Below are positions 17,396-25,114 of a stretch of DNA of 64,000 nt, piece after piece. Made by a program: the position numbers and the translations under genes. Below the pieces are notes generated by a model. The model was not told where the DNA came from. It saw only the letters and a list, made by a program, of their open reading frames with translations, and made no database searches. The stretch's first letter is position 1. The number at the start of each line of letters is the position of its first letter. The DNA comes from Chloroflexi bacterium UBA6077 (GTDB lineage: Bacteria > Chloroflexota > UBA6077), in contig DIXP01000118.1 in the NCBI GenBank assembly GCA_002436065.1, positions 86,285 to 150,284 on the forward strand. The letters are read 5' to 3'.

Positions 17396-18364
17396 CTAAC
17401 CCTTCCCCTCATCCTCCACCGGCGCGGGGACTTGATCTAGCAGCCCGGCCACCAACTCCAGACTGGAACGGCCTTGCAGGTAGCCCTGGGCGGCGATGAC
17501 GAGTCGATGGGCAAGGATTGGCGCGGCCAGCCGCTTGACGTCATCGGGAAGGACGAAATCGCGACCCGAGAGGACCGCCAGGATCTGCCCGGCTCGAAGG
17601 AGCGCGATGGTAGCGCGAGGACTGGCCCCCAAAGTCACTTCGGCCAACTCCCGCGAGGCGCGGACCAGATCCACCAGATAGCCCTCCACCACCTCGCTCA
17701 CGAAGGCCTCCCGACAGGCAGCGGCAAGGTTGGCCAACTCCTCCGCGCACACCACCGCTTCCAGTGCGTCCAGGGGGCTGGCGCACTGGAAGCGACGAGC
17801 GATCAGCCTCTCTTCATCTCTAGTGGGATACCCGAGGTTGAGCCGCATCAGGAAGCGATCCAGCTGGGCCTCTGGGAGTGGGAAGGTGCCCTCCAGCTCC
17901 ACGGGGTTCTCAGTGGCCAGCACGAAGAAGGGCCGAGGCAATGGATAGGTCTCCCCGTCCACCGTCACCTGCCGCTCCTCCATAGCTTCCAGCAGCGCTG
18001 ATTGGGTGCGGGGGGTGGCGCGGTTGATCTCGTCGGCGAGCAGGACGTTCGTGAAGATCGGCCCTGGGCGGAACTGGAACTCTTGGCTCTTCTGATTGAA
18101 GTAGGAGATGCCGGTGACGTCCGAGGGCAGCAGATCCGGGGTGAATTGGATCCTACGGAAGCTGAGCCCCAGGGAGCGCGCCAGTGCCTTGGCCAGGGTG
18201 GTCTTCCCTAACCCCGGCACATCCTCCAGCAGGACGTGCCCCTCGGCGAGCACGGCCACCAGCATCATGGTGATGGTCTCGTCCTTGCCCACCATGACCC
18301 TGGCGACGTTCTCTCGAATCCGGCTCGCTGTCTCTGCAACCAGGCTGACGGCGGGAGCTAACAT
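17396..18364 (-). CDS. MoxR-type AAA+ ATPase
   Basis: A 322-aa MoxR-family ATPase. Walker A is EDVPGLGKTTLAKAL near residue 50; Walker B is NVLLADEINRATPRTQSALLEAMEE; sensor 1 is FVLATENPVELEGTFPLPEAQLDRF. The C-terminal lid has the usual arginine-containing SPRATIALLRAGQ. MoxR proteins act as chaperones that insert cofactors or assemble complexes, commonly with a DUF58/VWA partner. The ATG overlaps the stop of the upstream aminotransferase gene by 7 bases, and the DUF58 gene follows after 3 bases. Confidence 0.93.
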   Translation of the reverse strand: MLAPAVSLVAETASRIRENVARVMVGKDETITMMLVAVLAEGHVLLEDVPGLGKTTLAKALARSLGLSFRRIQFTPDLLPSDVTGISYFNQKSQEFQFRPGPIFTNVLLADEINRATPRTQSALLEAMEERQVTVDGETYPLPRPFFVLATENPVELEGTFPLPEAQLDRFLMRLNLGYPTRDEERLIARRFQCASPLDALEAVVCAEELANLAAACREAFVSEVVEGYLVDLVRASRELAEVTLGASPRATIALLRAGQILAVLSGRDFVLPDDVKRLAAPILAHRLVIAAQGYLQGRSSLELVAGLLDQVPAPVEDEGKG

Positions 18365-19497
18365 TTCGACAGGTATCCTTCCAGCCTCTTCAGTGCTTCC
18401 GCAATGCGCTCCACTGAAGTCGCATAGGAGAAACGTATATAGCCCTCCGCGTTACTGCCAAAGTCGACCCCCGGCGCAACCGCCACGTGGGCCTTCCGGA
18501 GGATGTCGAAGGCGAACGCCTTTGAATCCGAGGTGTATTTTCGGGCATTCACCAACACGTAGAAGGCCCCCGTGGGCGGGTGAGGGATCTCAAAGCCGAG
18601 CTTTCGCAGCCCCTCCAGCAGGAACAGCCGCCGCTCCGCATAGGTCTGCTTCATCCTCTCGACCTCGGCCCCAGCCTCCCTCAGCGCCGCGACGCCGGCC
18701 CACTGGACGAAGTCGCTGGCCGATATGAAGAAGTTCTGATGGATCTTCTGCATAGGCCGGATCACATCCGGCGGGGCGATGACGTAGCCCAGCCTCCAGC
18801 CGGTCATGGCGTACAGCTTGGAAAAGCCGTTCAGCACGCAGGCCCGGTCGGTGTATTCCAGGATGGAGTGCTCCTCCCCCTCGTATACCAGGCCGTGGTA
18901 GATCTCGTCGGACACGACCATCGGGCCCATCCCACCGATGGCTGCCAACCGGTCGGGGCTGAGCACTATCCCCGTGGGGTTGGCTGGAGAGTTGATCATG
19001 ATTGCCTTCGTCCTGGGGCTCAGCTTCTCGCGGATCCTCTCCGCCCTCACCTGATAGCCCTCCGACTCCAGCACATCCACGAAGACGGTCTTACCTTCCG
19101 AGAAGGTGACGTCGTTCGGATAGCAGGCGTAGTAGGGGTTGGAGAGGATCACCTCGTCGCCCTTCTCCAACAGCACGGAGTACAGCATGAAGAGGGCGGG
19201 GGAGGTACCGCAGGTTACCAGGATCTGGTCGGGGTTGACCTCAACCCGGTAGCGCTTATGGTAATCCTCACTGATCGCCTCCCGCAGCTCTCGGACGCCA
19301 AGGCTGTGGGTGTAGTGGGTCTTGCCGTTCCGCATGGCTCGAGCCGCCGCTTCGATGATGCAGGCTGGGGTATCGAAGTCCGGCTCGCCCACCTCCATGT
19401 GGACCACATCGATGCCTTCCCTCTGAAGCCGCTGGGCTTCCTCCAGAACCTCCATCACCAGAAACGGAGAAACGTCGGTCCTTTTGCACTCTGACAT
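18358..19497 (-). CDS. PLP-dependent aminotransferase, class I/II
   Basis: A 379-aa fold-type I aminotransferase. It has HMEVGEPDFDTPA near the N-terminus, the PLP-binding region TCGTSPALFMLY, NSPANPTGIVL, and the lysine segment NGFSKLYAMTGWRLGYV; the C-terminal Arg site is IRFSYATSVERI. This pattern is of the aspartate/aromatic aminotransferase group; amino donor not predicted. The ATG at 19497 is chosen because the upstream extension enters a perfect hairpin. AGGAGG is present 12 bases upstream. Its end overlaps moxR, which ties it to that operon, an unusual partnership. Confidence 0.88.
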   Translation of the reverse strand: MSECKRTDVSPFLVMEVLEEAQRLQREGIDVVHMEVGEPDFDTPACIIEAAARAMRNGKTHYTHSLGVRELREAISEDYHKRYRVEVNPDQILVTCGTSPALFMLYSVLLEKGDEVILSNPYYACYPNDVTFSEGKTVFVDVLESEGYQVRAERIREKLSPRTKAIMINSPANPTGIVLSPDRLAAIGGMGPMVVSDEIYHGLVYEGEEHSILEYTDRACVLNGFSKLYAMTGWRLGYVIAPPDVIRPMQKIHQNFFISASDFVQWAGVAALREAGAEVERMKQTYAERRLFLLEGLRKLGFEIPHPPTGAFYVLVNARKYTSDSKAFAFDILRKAHVAVAPGVDFGSNAEGYIRFSYATSVERIAEALKRLEGYLSKC

Positions 19498-19528
19498 GGG
19501 AACGGGAGACCTCCTCTGAGAGGGGTTC

Positions 19529-19557
19529 GTGGCGTTGAAGCCCGGCTTCAACGCCAC
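19529..19557. repeat. Perfect hairpin upstream of the aminotransferase
   Basis: The 14-base arms GTGGCGTTGAAGCC and GGCTTCAACGCCAC flank a single C. It lies between the GT4 gene stop and the aminotransferase start and may end transcription of the glycosyltransferase or act as a REP-like element. The core AAGCC/GGCTT is shared with the palindrome at 3301-3342. Confidence 0.75.
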
Positions 19558-19569
19558 AGGTTCGGCCGA

Positions 19570-20700
19570 TTATAGCACCTTCGTCCGCTCGATCACCTCG
19601 CGGTACAGTTCCAGGTGCCGCATGGCGGTCCGCTCCACCGACACGTACTCGGCGTAACGACGCGCCTTCTCGCTCAACTCCACTCGTAGCGGCTCGTCCT
19701 GAAGCAGCCTCACCACAGCGTCGCGGAATCCCGCCGCATCGTCGGGATCCACGATCAATCCGGCATCGCTGGACTCCACGTAGCTCCGCAGTCCGCCCAC
19801 GGCGCTCGCCACGACCGGGGTCCCGACGGCGCAAGCAGCCATGGATGGCCCCGAGGCCGCGGCCGATTGGTAGGGCAGCGCCAGGACATCGAAGCTGGCC
19901 ACCAGCTCCAGAAACCCCTCGCTATCCAGAAGCACGGGGAGGTCCAGTATGGAATACCTGCGTTCGCTCGAGTGAATGGTCTCTCGCAATTCCAAACTAC
20001 ACCGTTCGCCCGTCTCACTACCCGGGCGGGGCGCGCAGGCGACCACCAGGAGGGCGTTCTCCGGAGCGCGTTCCGCGATCTCCGGCCAAAGCCTCACGAA
20101 CCAGTCATACCGCTTGTACCACTCCGGATAACCCACCATCCCCACCACTAACCTGCCCGGATAGCCAAACCTCTCCTTCGGTTTGGGAAAGAACGCCTGC
20201 GTGGGCGCCATATGGGGTATGATCCTAACTTCGCCCGATGGCTTGGCGGCATGGGGAGTATGGACGATGGTGGCACCCAGCAGCGAGCCAATGGCATCGA
20301 TGTAGGCCAGCCGATCGGCGACTCCCTCGTTGTCCGAGTGCATCGTCATCACCGTAGCTTGACCCAACAGCCTCCAACGGAAAAGGGATGAAGCTAGTTC
20401 GAAGGCATCCGCCGCCCCCGATCCCAACTGCTCCTCGTACCGATGGCGCGAAAACAGCCCATATTCAAACTGGATGTGGACCACGTCCGGCTGAAGATCG
20501 GCCACCTTCCGCTCCAGAGCTGTATACCACTCCGGCCGTGTCAGGTCGATCACGGGGTGGACGCCATACGATGGTTTGGCATCGGTATGGCAGATAACCT
20601 GCACGTCGTGACCCTGGCGGCGCATCTCCTCCACCAGGGGACGGCTGTAGGTGTAGATCCCGCAGTGTCTATCCCAACTAGTGACCATAGCGATTCTCAC
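19570..20700 (-). CDS. GT4-family glycosyltransferase
   Basis: A 376-aa GT-B enzyme. The N-terminal MRIAMVTSWDRHCGIYTYSRPLVEEM and VVHIQFEYGLFSRHRYEE are typical of GT4 members acting on trehalose- or glycan-type acceptors. The C-terminal half has VGMVGYPEWYKRYDWFVRLW and SGPSMAACAVGTPVVASAVGGL; a canonical E-x7-E is not obvious, the equivalent region being YQSAAASGPSMAA. The start is GTG, four bases after a GGGGGAG site. It stands upstream of the aminotransferase/moxR set and downstream of glgP, from which it is separated by two hairpins. Specificity unknown. Confidence 0.82.
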   Translation of the reverse strand: MRIAMVTSWDRHCGIYTYSRPLVEEMRRQGHDVQVICHTDAKPSYGVHPVIDLTRPEWYTALERKVADLQPDVVHIQFEYGLFSRHRYEEQLGSGAADAFELASSLFRWRLLGQATVMTMHSDNEGVADRLAYIDAIGSLLGATIVHTPHAAKPSGEVRIIPHMAPTQAFFPKPKERFGYPGRLVVGMVGYPEWYKRYDWFVRLWPEIAERAPENALLVVACAPRPGSETGERCSLELRETIHSSERRYSILDLPVLLDSEGFLELVASFDVLALPYQSAAASGPSMAACAVGTPVVASAVGGLRSYVESSDAGLIVDPDDAAGFRDAVVRLLQDEPLRVELSEKARRYAEYVSVERTAMRHLELYREVIERTKVL

Positions 20701-20734
20701 GGCGCTCCCCCCATGAAATGCTCTGTACGACAGA

Positions 20735-20819
20735 ACACGCCTCTCGCATTGAGAGGCGTGTCTGCTGTGGTTATCTGCGCTAAATCCTGCTAACAGGAAT
20801 TATACCCTGTATCAGGGTA
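20735..20819 (-). terminator. Two adjacent hairpins after glgP
   Basis: The first, ACACGCCTCTC-GCATT-GAGAGGCGTGT (20735-20761), has a perfect 11-bp stem. The second, TACCCTG-TAT-CAGGGTA (20803-20819), has a perfect 7-bp stem just beyond the glgP stop. On the minus strand the second is followed by TAATTCC. They probably end the glgP transcript before the glycosyltransferase gene. Confidence 0.6.
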
Positions 20820-20829
20820 AGCCGCAAGT

Positions 20830-23394
20830 TCACTGCGCCCATAGGATTAGCCCCGGCTCGTAAGGATTGGCCAGGTCTTCATGCTTCGGTAGAATCCTGA
20901 GGGCGTAGCCCCGCAGGCCACTGATGGAACAGGGGATCGAGCCGATAAAGGCGGCGGTCCCGTCACTGTTCCGTTCCAGGAAGATCATCGGTATGGGCAT
21001 ACCGTCACGGATCTCCAAGTTCGCGTCGACAGGCCCCTGGTACAGCTCCACGGAGACATCCTCGGGCCTCAGACTTCCCAACTGGACATCGGCCCGAACC
21101 TCCACCAGAGAACCCACCGTCACCTCGCTGGGGACATCGACCTCCACGTTCGCGATACGAAGTTCCGGCCATCGACCGCGGACCTCCACTTTCCAGCGAG
21201 CCAATTCCTTGGCCCTGGCGATGCTGTCCGATAGCAGCGTGCGAGACCGCGCGGCCGAGGGAATATACATTTGCTCCACATACTCCTCCACCATCCGATG
21301 AGTGTTGAAGATGGGGCAAATGGCCTTCAGGGAACTCTTCATCTTGGCGGTCCAACCCCTGGGAATCCCATCCTGACCCCGATCGTAGAAGAGCGGGACG
21401 ATCTCCTTCTCCAGCAGATCGTAGGTGGCATTGGCCTCCACCTCGTCCTGGTAGGCCTGGTCCTGATAGACCTCCCCCCGGCCGATGGCCCACCCCACGT
21501 TGGGGTTGTAGGCTTCACACCACCAACCATCCAGGACGCTCAGATTCATCCCTCCGTTGAAGGCCACCTTCATCCCACTGGTACCGCTGGCTTCCAGGGG
21601 TCTCCTGGGAGTGGTCAACCACAGGTCCGCTCCCTGCACCAGGTAGCGAGCCACCACCATGTCGTAGTCCTCCAGGAACACGATCTGGCGGCGGAACTCA
21701 TCCTGTCGGGCAAAATGGATGACCTGCCGGATCAACTCCTTACCAGGATTGTCGTGGGGATGCGCCTTTCCCGCGATGATGATCTGCACGGGGCGGTCTC
21801 TGTCGTTCAGGATCCTGGCCAGCCGATCCTGATGGCGGAACAGTAGGGTAGCCCGCTTGTAGGTAGCGAAGCGGCGGCTGAACCCTATGGTGAGAGCTTC
21901 GGGGTTCAGCACCTCCGTCGCCGTTTCGATCTCGCTCTGGGAGGCGCCTCGCCTCTCCAACTGCCATACCAGCCTCTCCCTGGCGAAGCTCACCAGCCTC
22001 TCCCGACGGCGCTCGTGGGATCGCCACAGCTCCTCGCCTGGGATCTTGTCGACCCCCTGCCAGGCAGCGGGGTCCGCCGGGTCCTGTTTCCACCTGGGAC
22101 CCAAATACCGATCGAAGAGAGGGCCTATATCGCGACCGGCGGTCCAGGTGGCGGCGTGCACACCATTGGTGATGGAGCTAATGGGTATCTCGCTCTCAGG
22201 CACCCCCGGCCACACCTTCTGCCACATCTTCCGAGAGACCTCGCCGTGCAGCGCGCTCACCCCATTAGCCTTGCTGGCGAGACGAAGGGCCAGGACCGCC
22301 ATGGAGAGCGGCTCCTGCTCATCGCTGGGATCCTGGCGACCCAGCCCCATGAACTCTCGATGGGTCAGTCCTAGCGAGCGGTAGTACCCACCAAAGTATC
22401 GCTCGATCATGTCGGGATAGAAGACGTCTATGCCGGCGGGCACCGGCGTGTGGGTCGTAAAAACACTCCCGGCGGCAACTGCCTCCCTGGCCTCGGCGAA
22501 GCTCACGCTCGCCGACTGCATCACCATCCGGATCCTCTCGAGGGCCAGGAAGGCGGCGTGCCCTTCGTTCATATGGCAGACGGTGGGATCGATCCCCAGC
22601 GTCGTCAGGGTGCGGATACCGCCGATCCCCAGCAGGATCTCCTGTCGCATCCGCATGTCCATGTCACCACCGTAGAGGCGGTCGGTCACATCCCGATCCT
22701 CGGGCCGGTTCACCGGTATGTTGGCGTCCAGCAGATAGAGCGGCACCCGCCCAACCTGGACGTGCCATACCTGAGCACGGGTTACCCGACCAGGAAACTC
22801 CACCTGGATCACCACTGGGGAGCCGTCGCTCCTACGCTCCAATGTCAGGGGCATTGTGTAGAAATCGTTGTCGGGATACAGCTCACCCTGCCACCCATCG
22901 GCGTTCAGGTACTGCCGAAAGTAGCCCTCCTGGTATAGGAGACCCACCCCTACCAGCGGCACGCCCAGGTCGCTGGCCGACTTGAGATGATCCCCAGCCA
23001 GCACCCCGAGGCCTCCAGAGTAGTTGGGCAATGACTCGGAGATACCGAACTCCATGGAGAAGTAGGCGACCTCGAGATCCTCGGGCGCTCCCACAGTCCG
23101 TCGGAACCAGGTCTTCTTGGAGTTCATGTATTCGTCAAACTGCTCGGTAACTCGGCTCAACTGGGCGAGAAAGCTGTCATCGTTGGCCGCCTCCTGCAGC
23201 GTTTCCTGGCGCAGCATACCAAGCATCTTTACTGGGTTGTGCCTGCACACCTCCCACAGATTGAAGTCCAGCCGCCTAAACAGCTCGAAGGTCTCGTAGT
23301 CCCAAGACCACCGGAGGTTGTAAGCCAGTTCACGCAGCTGCTCCAGGCGAGGAGGCAGCGAGGGAGTCACCATGAAGGTGCGAATCGGCCGCAT
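20830..23394 (-). CDS. glgP: Alpha-glucan (glycogen/maltodextrin) phosphorylase
   Basis: An 854-aa GT35 phosphorylase of the long bacterial/archaeal subfamily whose N-terminus starts with an extra domain (LPPRLEQLRELAYNLRWSWD). The substrate site is SMEFGISESLPNYSGGLGVLAGDHLKSASDLGVP region; PLP site and catalytic core are seen in EASGTSGMKVAFNGGMNLSV and DGWWCEAYNPNVGWAIG. It releases glucose 1-phosphate from alpha-1,4-glucan with phosphate. The length matches the 840-870 aa of this subfamily. AAAGGAG lies 12 bases upstream of the ATG. It is monocistronic here and divergent from the gene at 23722; no glgC or glgA is nearby. Confidence 0.93.
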   Translation of the reverse strand: MRPIRTFMVTPSLPPRLEQLRELAYNLRWSWDYETFELFRRLDFNLWEVCRHNPVKMLGMLRQETLQEAANDDSFLAQLSRVTEQFDEYMNSKKTWFRRTVGAPEDLEVAYFSMEFGISESLPNYSGGLGVLAGDHLKSASDLGVPLVGVGLLYQEGYFRQYLNADGWQGELYPDNDFYTMPLTLERRSDGSPVVIQVEFPGRVTRAQVWHVQVGRVPLYLLDANIPVNRPEDRDVTDRLYGGDMDMRMRQEILLGIGGIRTLTTLGIDPTVCHMNEGHAAFLALERIRMVMQSASVSFAEAREAVAAGSVFTTHTPVPAGIDVFYPDMIERYFGGYYRSLGLTHREFMGLGRQDPSDEQEPLSMAVLALRLASKANGVSALHGEVSRKMWQKVWPGVPESEIPISSITNGVHAATWTAGRDIGPLFDRYLGPRWKQDPADPAAWQGVDKIPGEELWRSHERRRERLVSFARERLVWQLERRGASQSEIETATEVLNPEALTIGFSRRFATYKRATLLFRHQDRLARILNDRDRPVQIIIAGKAHPHDNPGKELIRQVIHFARQDEFRRQIVFLEDYDMVVARYLVQGADLWLTTPRRPLEASGTSGMKVAFNGGMNLSVLDGWWCEAYNPNVGWAIGRGEVYQDQAYQDEVEANATYDLLEKEIVPLFYDRGQDGIPRGWTAKMKSSLKAICPIFNTHRMVEEYVEQMYIPSAARSRTLLSDSIARAKELARWKVEVRGRWPELRIANVEVDVPSEVTVGSLVEVRADVQLGSLRPEDVSVELYQGPVDANLEIRDGMPIPMIFLERNSDGTAAFIGSIPCSISGLRGYALRILPKHEDLANPYEPGLILWAQ

Positions 23395-23488
23395 TTCTCG
23401 ATCAATCTCCTTTCAATGGAGAAGACCACTGGATGGTCAACAACATTCTAACAGGACGGCCCGGATTCGGACACTCTGCTACAATCTA

Positions 23489-23722
23489 GCTATCAGCCAT
23501 CAGCCATCAGCTGTCAGCTTCCAAGCGAGCTGTATGGCGGAGTTGAGAACCCGTTTCTGACCGCAGAGTGCGCAGAGAATGCGGAGGTCGCCAATGATGG
23601 ATGTCACTGCCCGCTCCGTATTCTCTTCGGCCGGGATGAAGAAAACCGCGGTCGGCATTTTGCTGATAGCCGACGGCTGAGTGCTGACAGCTAATGTCTG
23701 ATAGCTGACTGCTCACAGCTAA
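23489..23722. repeat. Inverted AGCTGATAGCTGACAG repeat pair in a divergent promoter region
   Basis: The left arm (23489-23520) contains TATCAGCCATCAGCTGTCAG-type words; the right arm (23660-23722) contains GCTGATAGCC, GCTGACAGCTAATG and TGATAGCTGACTGCT. The arms are inverted with respect to each other. The remainder of this 327-base divergent gap has no visible gene. The same element type is found at 34026-34184 and as a single arm at 8839-8874. Confidence 0.65.
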
Positions 23723-24900
23723 TGGAGTCGTACATGAGAGGTCAACCCGCGACCAGCCGAGAGCTGCGCCGGGAACGGATGGCGGGCAACTGGGGAGGAG
23801 CCAGCGAGCACATCGGACGCCAGTGGGAGGAGATGGGGCTCAGGATGCTCCAGAACAGGCTGGACGTCCAACTCCCCTGGCCTGTGAAAGGGTATATACC
23901 GCGCCAATTGGTGGCGCTGGCGGGAGACGAAGCCCTACAGTTGGCCCTCTCTCGCTCCGGCCTGCCCAGTCCGGACGTGGTGGTCATGCTGGAGGGATCC
24001 GGTGGCAGACCAACTCTGCAGGCGCTGGACTTCAAGTGGAACCTGGAGTTCGCCTCCTACGGTCAGATCTGCTCCGAGGCCCTGACAGCCCTTCTCCAAC
24101 GCGCCGTGGCGCCGCTGGATGCCCTTCTCCAACAAACCTTGGGCCTGGATCCTCGGGACCTGCCGGTCCTGGACGGGCTACTGGCGGCACCGGATCTGCC
24201 GGTGAACCGATGGTTCCTCACGTCCGACCGAAACCTGCGCCAGGAATATCCGATCGAATCGCGCGAGGTCATATTCGAGACAGTGAGCCCAATGGAGTTC
24301 TTTGGCCCCCTCCCGGGCTGGGGGCTCGCCACCCTCCTGGCTCAAACGGACAGGTCCACCACCCGACTGCAGACCCTCGAGGGGGCGGAGCACTACTACC
24401 GGGTGGGCACCGGCCTCCTTGGGGCGGTGACCCAACTCCAGGTCTCCATCTTCGTCCGGCACCCGGCACCGGTGGACGCCAAGACGGCCTTCGACTGGCT
24501 GCGTTCCAGGATCCGCCCACATGCTTCCATCGGTTTCCTGCAGCATAGCGAGAAACTGATGGCGGCTCGGAGTCAACTGCTTTCCCGCCTGCGAGCCCTG
24601 AGCCGATCCCCCTACCGCTTCTCGAACCTCACGGAGACTCTGAAAGGTCTGGGCATCGTTTTGCCCGAAAAGGAGGATGGACTGCCATCTCAGGAGCGGG
24701 AGCGATGGGGAGAGATGCTACGGAGGGTAGCCACGGAACACAAAGAACTGGTCTACCGCACCGGACTGCGGTTAGTGCAGAGCGGCCTCACCGACGCCGA
24801 GACCCTGAGCCGAATGGAATCCGACTACCGTCGCTTCGCCGACCGCGCACGTGCCCACGCCGAGAAGCTGATAGCAGCATCGCTCGCCGCCCAGGGGTAG
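23722..24900 (+). CDS. Unrecognised protein with possible PD-(D/E)XK nuclease-like motif
   Basis: A 392-aa soluble protein with no signal peptide and no family I recognise. Residues about 85-120 read SPDVVVMLEGSGG, then TLQALDFKWNLEFASYGQ. The pattern P-D, strand, then D-x-K in ALDFKWN, followed by a Gln, resembles the PD-(D/E)XK nuclease core (D-x20-D-x-K). Other parts: VIFETVSPMEFFGPLPGWG, a possible second alpha/beta domain, and a helical C-terminal third rich in Arg and Glu (residues 280-390). The upstream region is a repeat arm ending at the start. An ATG 12 bases downstream is an alternative start. It is alone, divergent from glgP. Nuclease identity is inference only. Confidence 0.8.
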   Translation: MESYMRGQPATSRELRRERMAGNWGGASEHIGRQWEEMGLRMLQNRLDVQLPWPVKGYIPRQLVALAGDEALQLALSRSGLPSPDVVVMLEGSGGRPTLQALDFKWNLEFASYGQICSEALTALLQRAVAPLDALLQQTLGLDPRDLPVLDGLLAAPDLPVNRWFLTSDRNLRQEYPIESREVIFETVSPMEFFGPLPGWGLATLLAQTDRSTTRLQTLEGAEHYYRVGTGLLGAVTQLQVSIFVRHPAPVDAKTAFDWLRSRIRPHASIGFLQHSEKLMAARSQLLSRLRALSRSPYRFSNLTETLKGLGIVLPEKEDGLPSQERERWGEMLRRVATEHKELVYRTGLRLVQSGLTDAETLSRMESDYRRFADRARAHAEKLIAASLAAQG

Positions 24901-25114
24901 ATGGTCGTTGCCGAAATAGACATACCGATCGCAGCCCTGAAGGGCCGGGTTAACCTGCGGATTCCGGTAGTTAGCCCGGCCGTTTACGGCCGAGATGTGT
25001 CAGGTTTATTGGTTCACGGCCATGTACCCCTGGCCCGGAAGCTGCATGTTCAACTAGAAGCAGCAAGAGAGAGTCTTTGCCGTCTCCATCGCCAGTTCTA
25101 CAGGAGCGATAAAA
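24901..25114. other. Spacer upstream of M16 peptidase gene
   Basis: It contains a perfect hairpin CGGCCGT-TT-ACGGCCG (24977-24992). An ATG at 24901 opens a frame that overlaps the peptidase start and has no recognisable protein, so I do not call it. A promoter is expected here but no clear boxes are seen. Confidence 0.4.
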
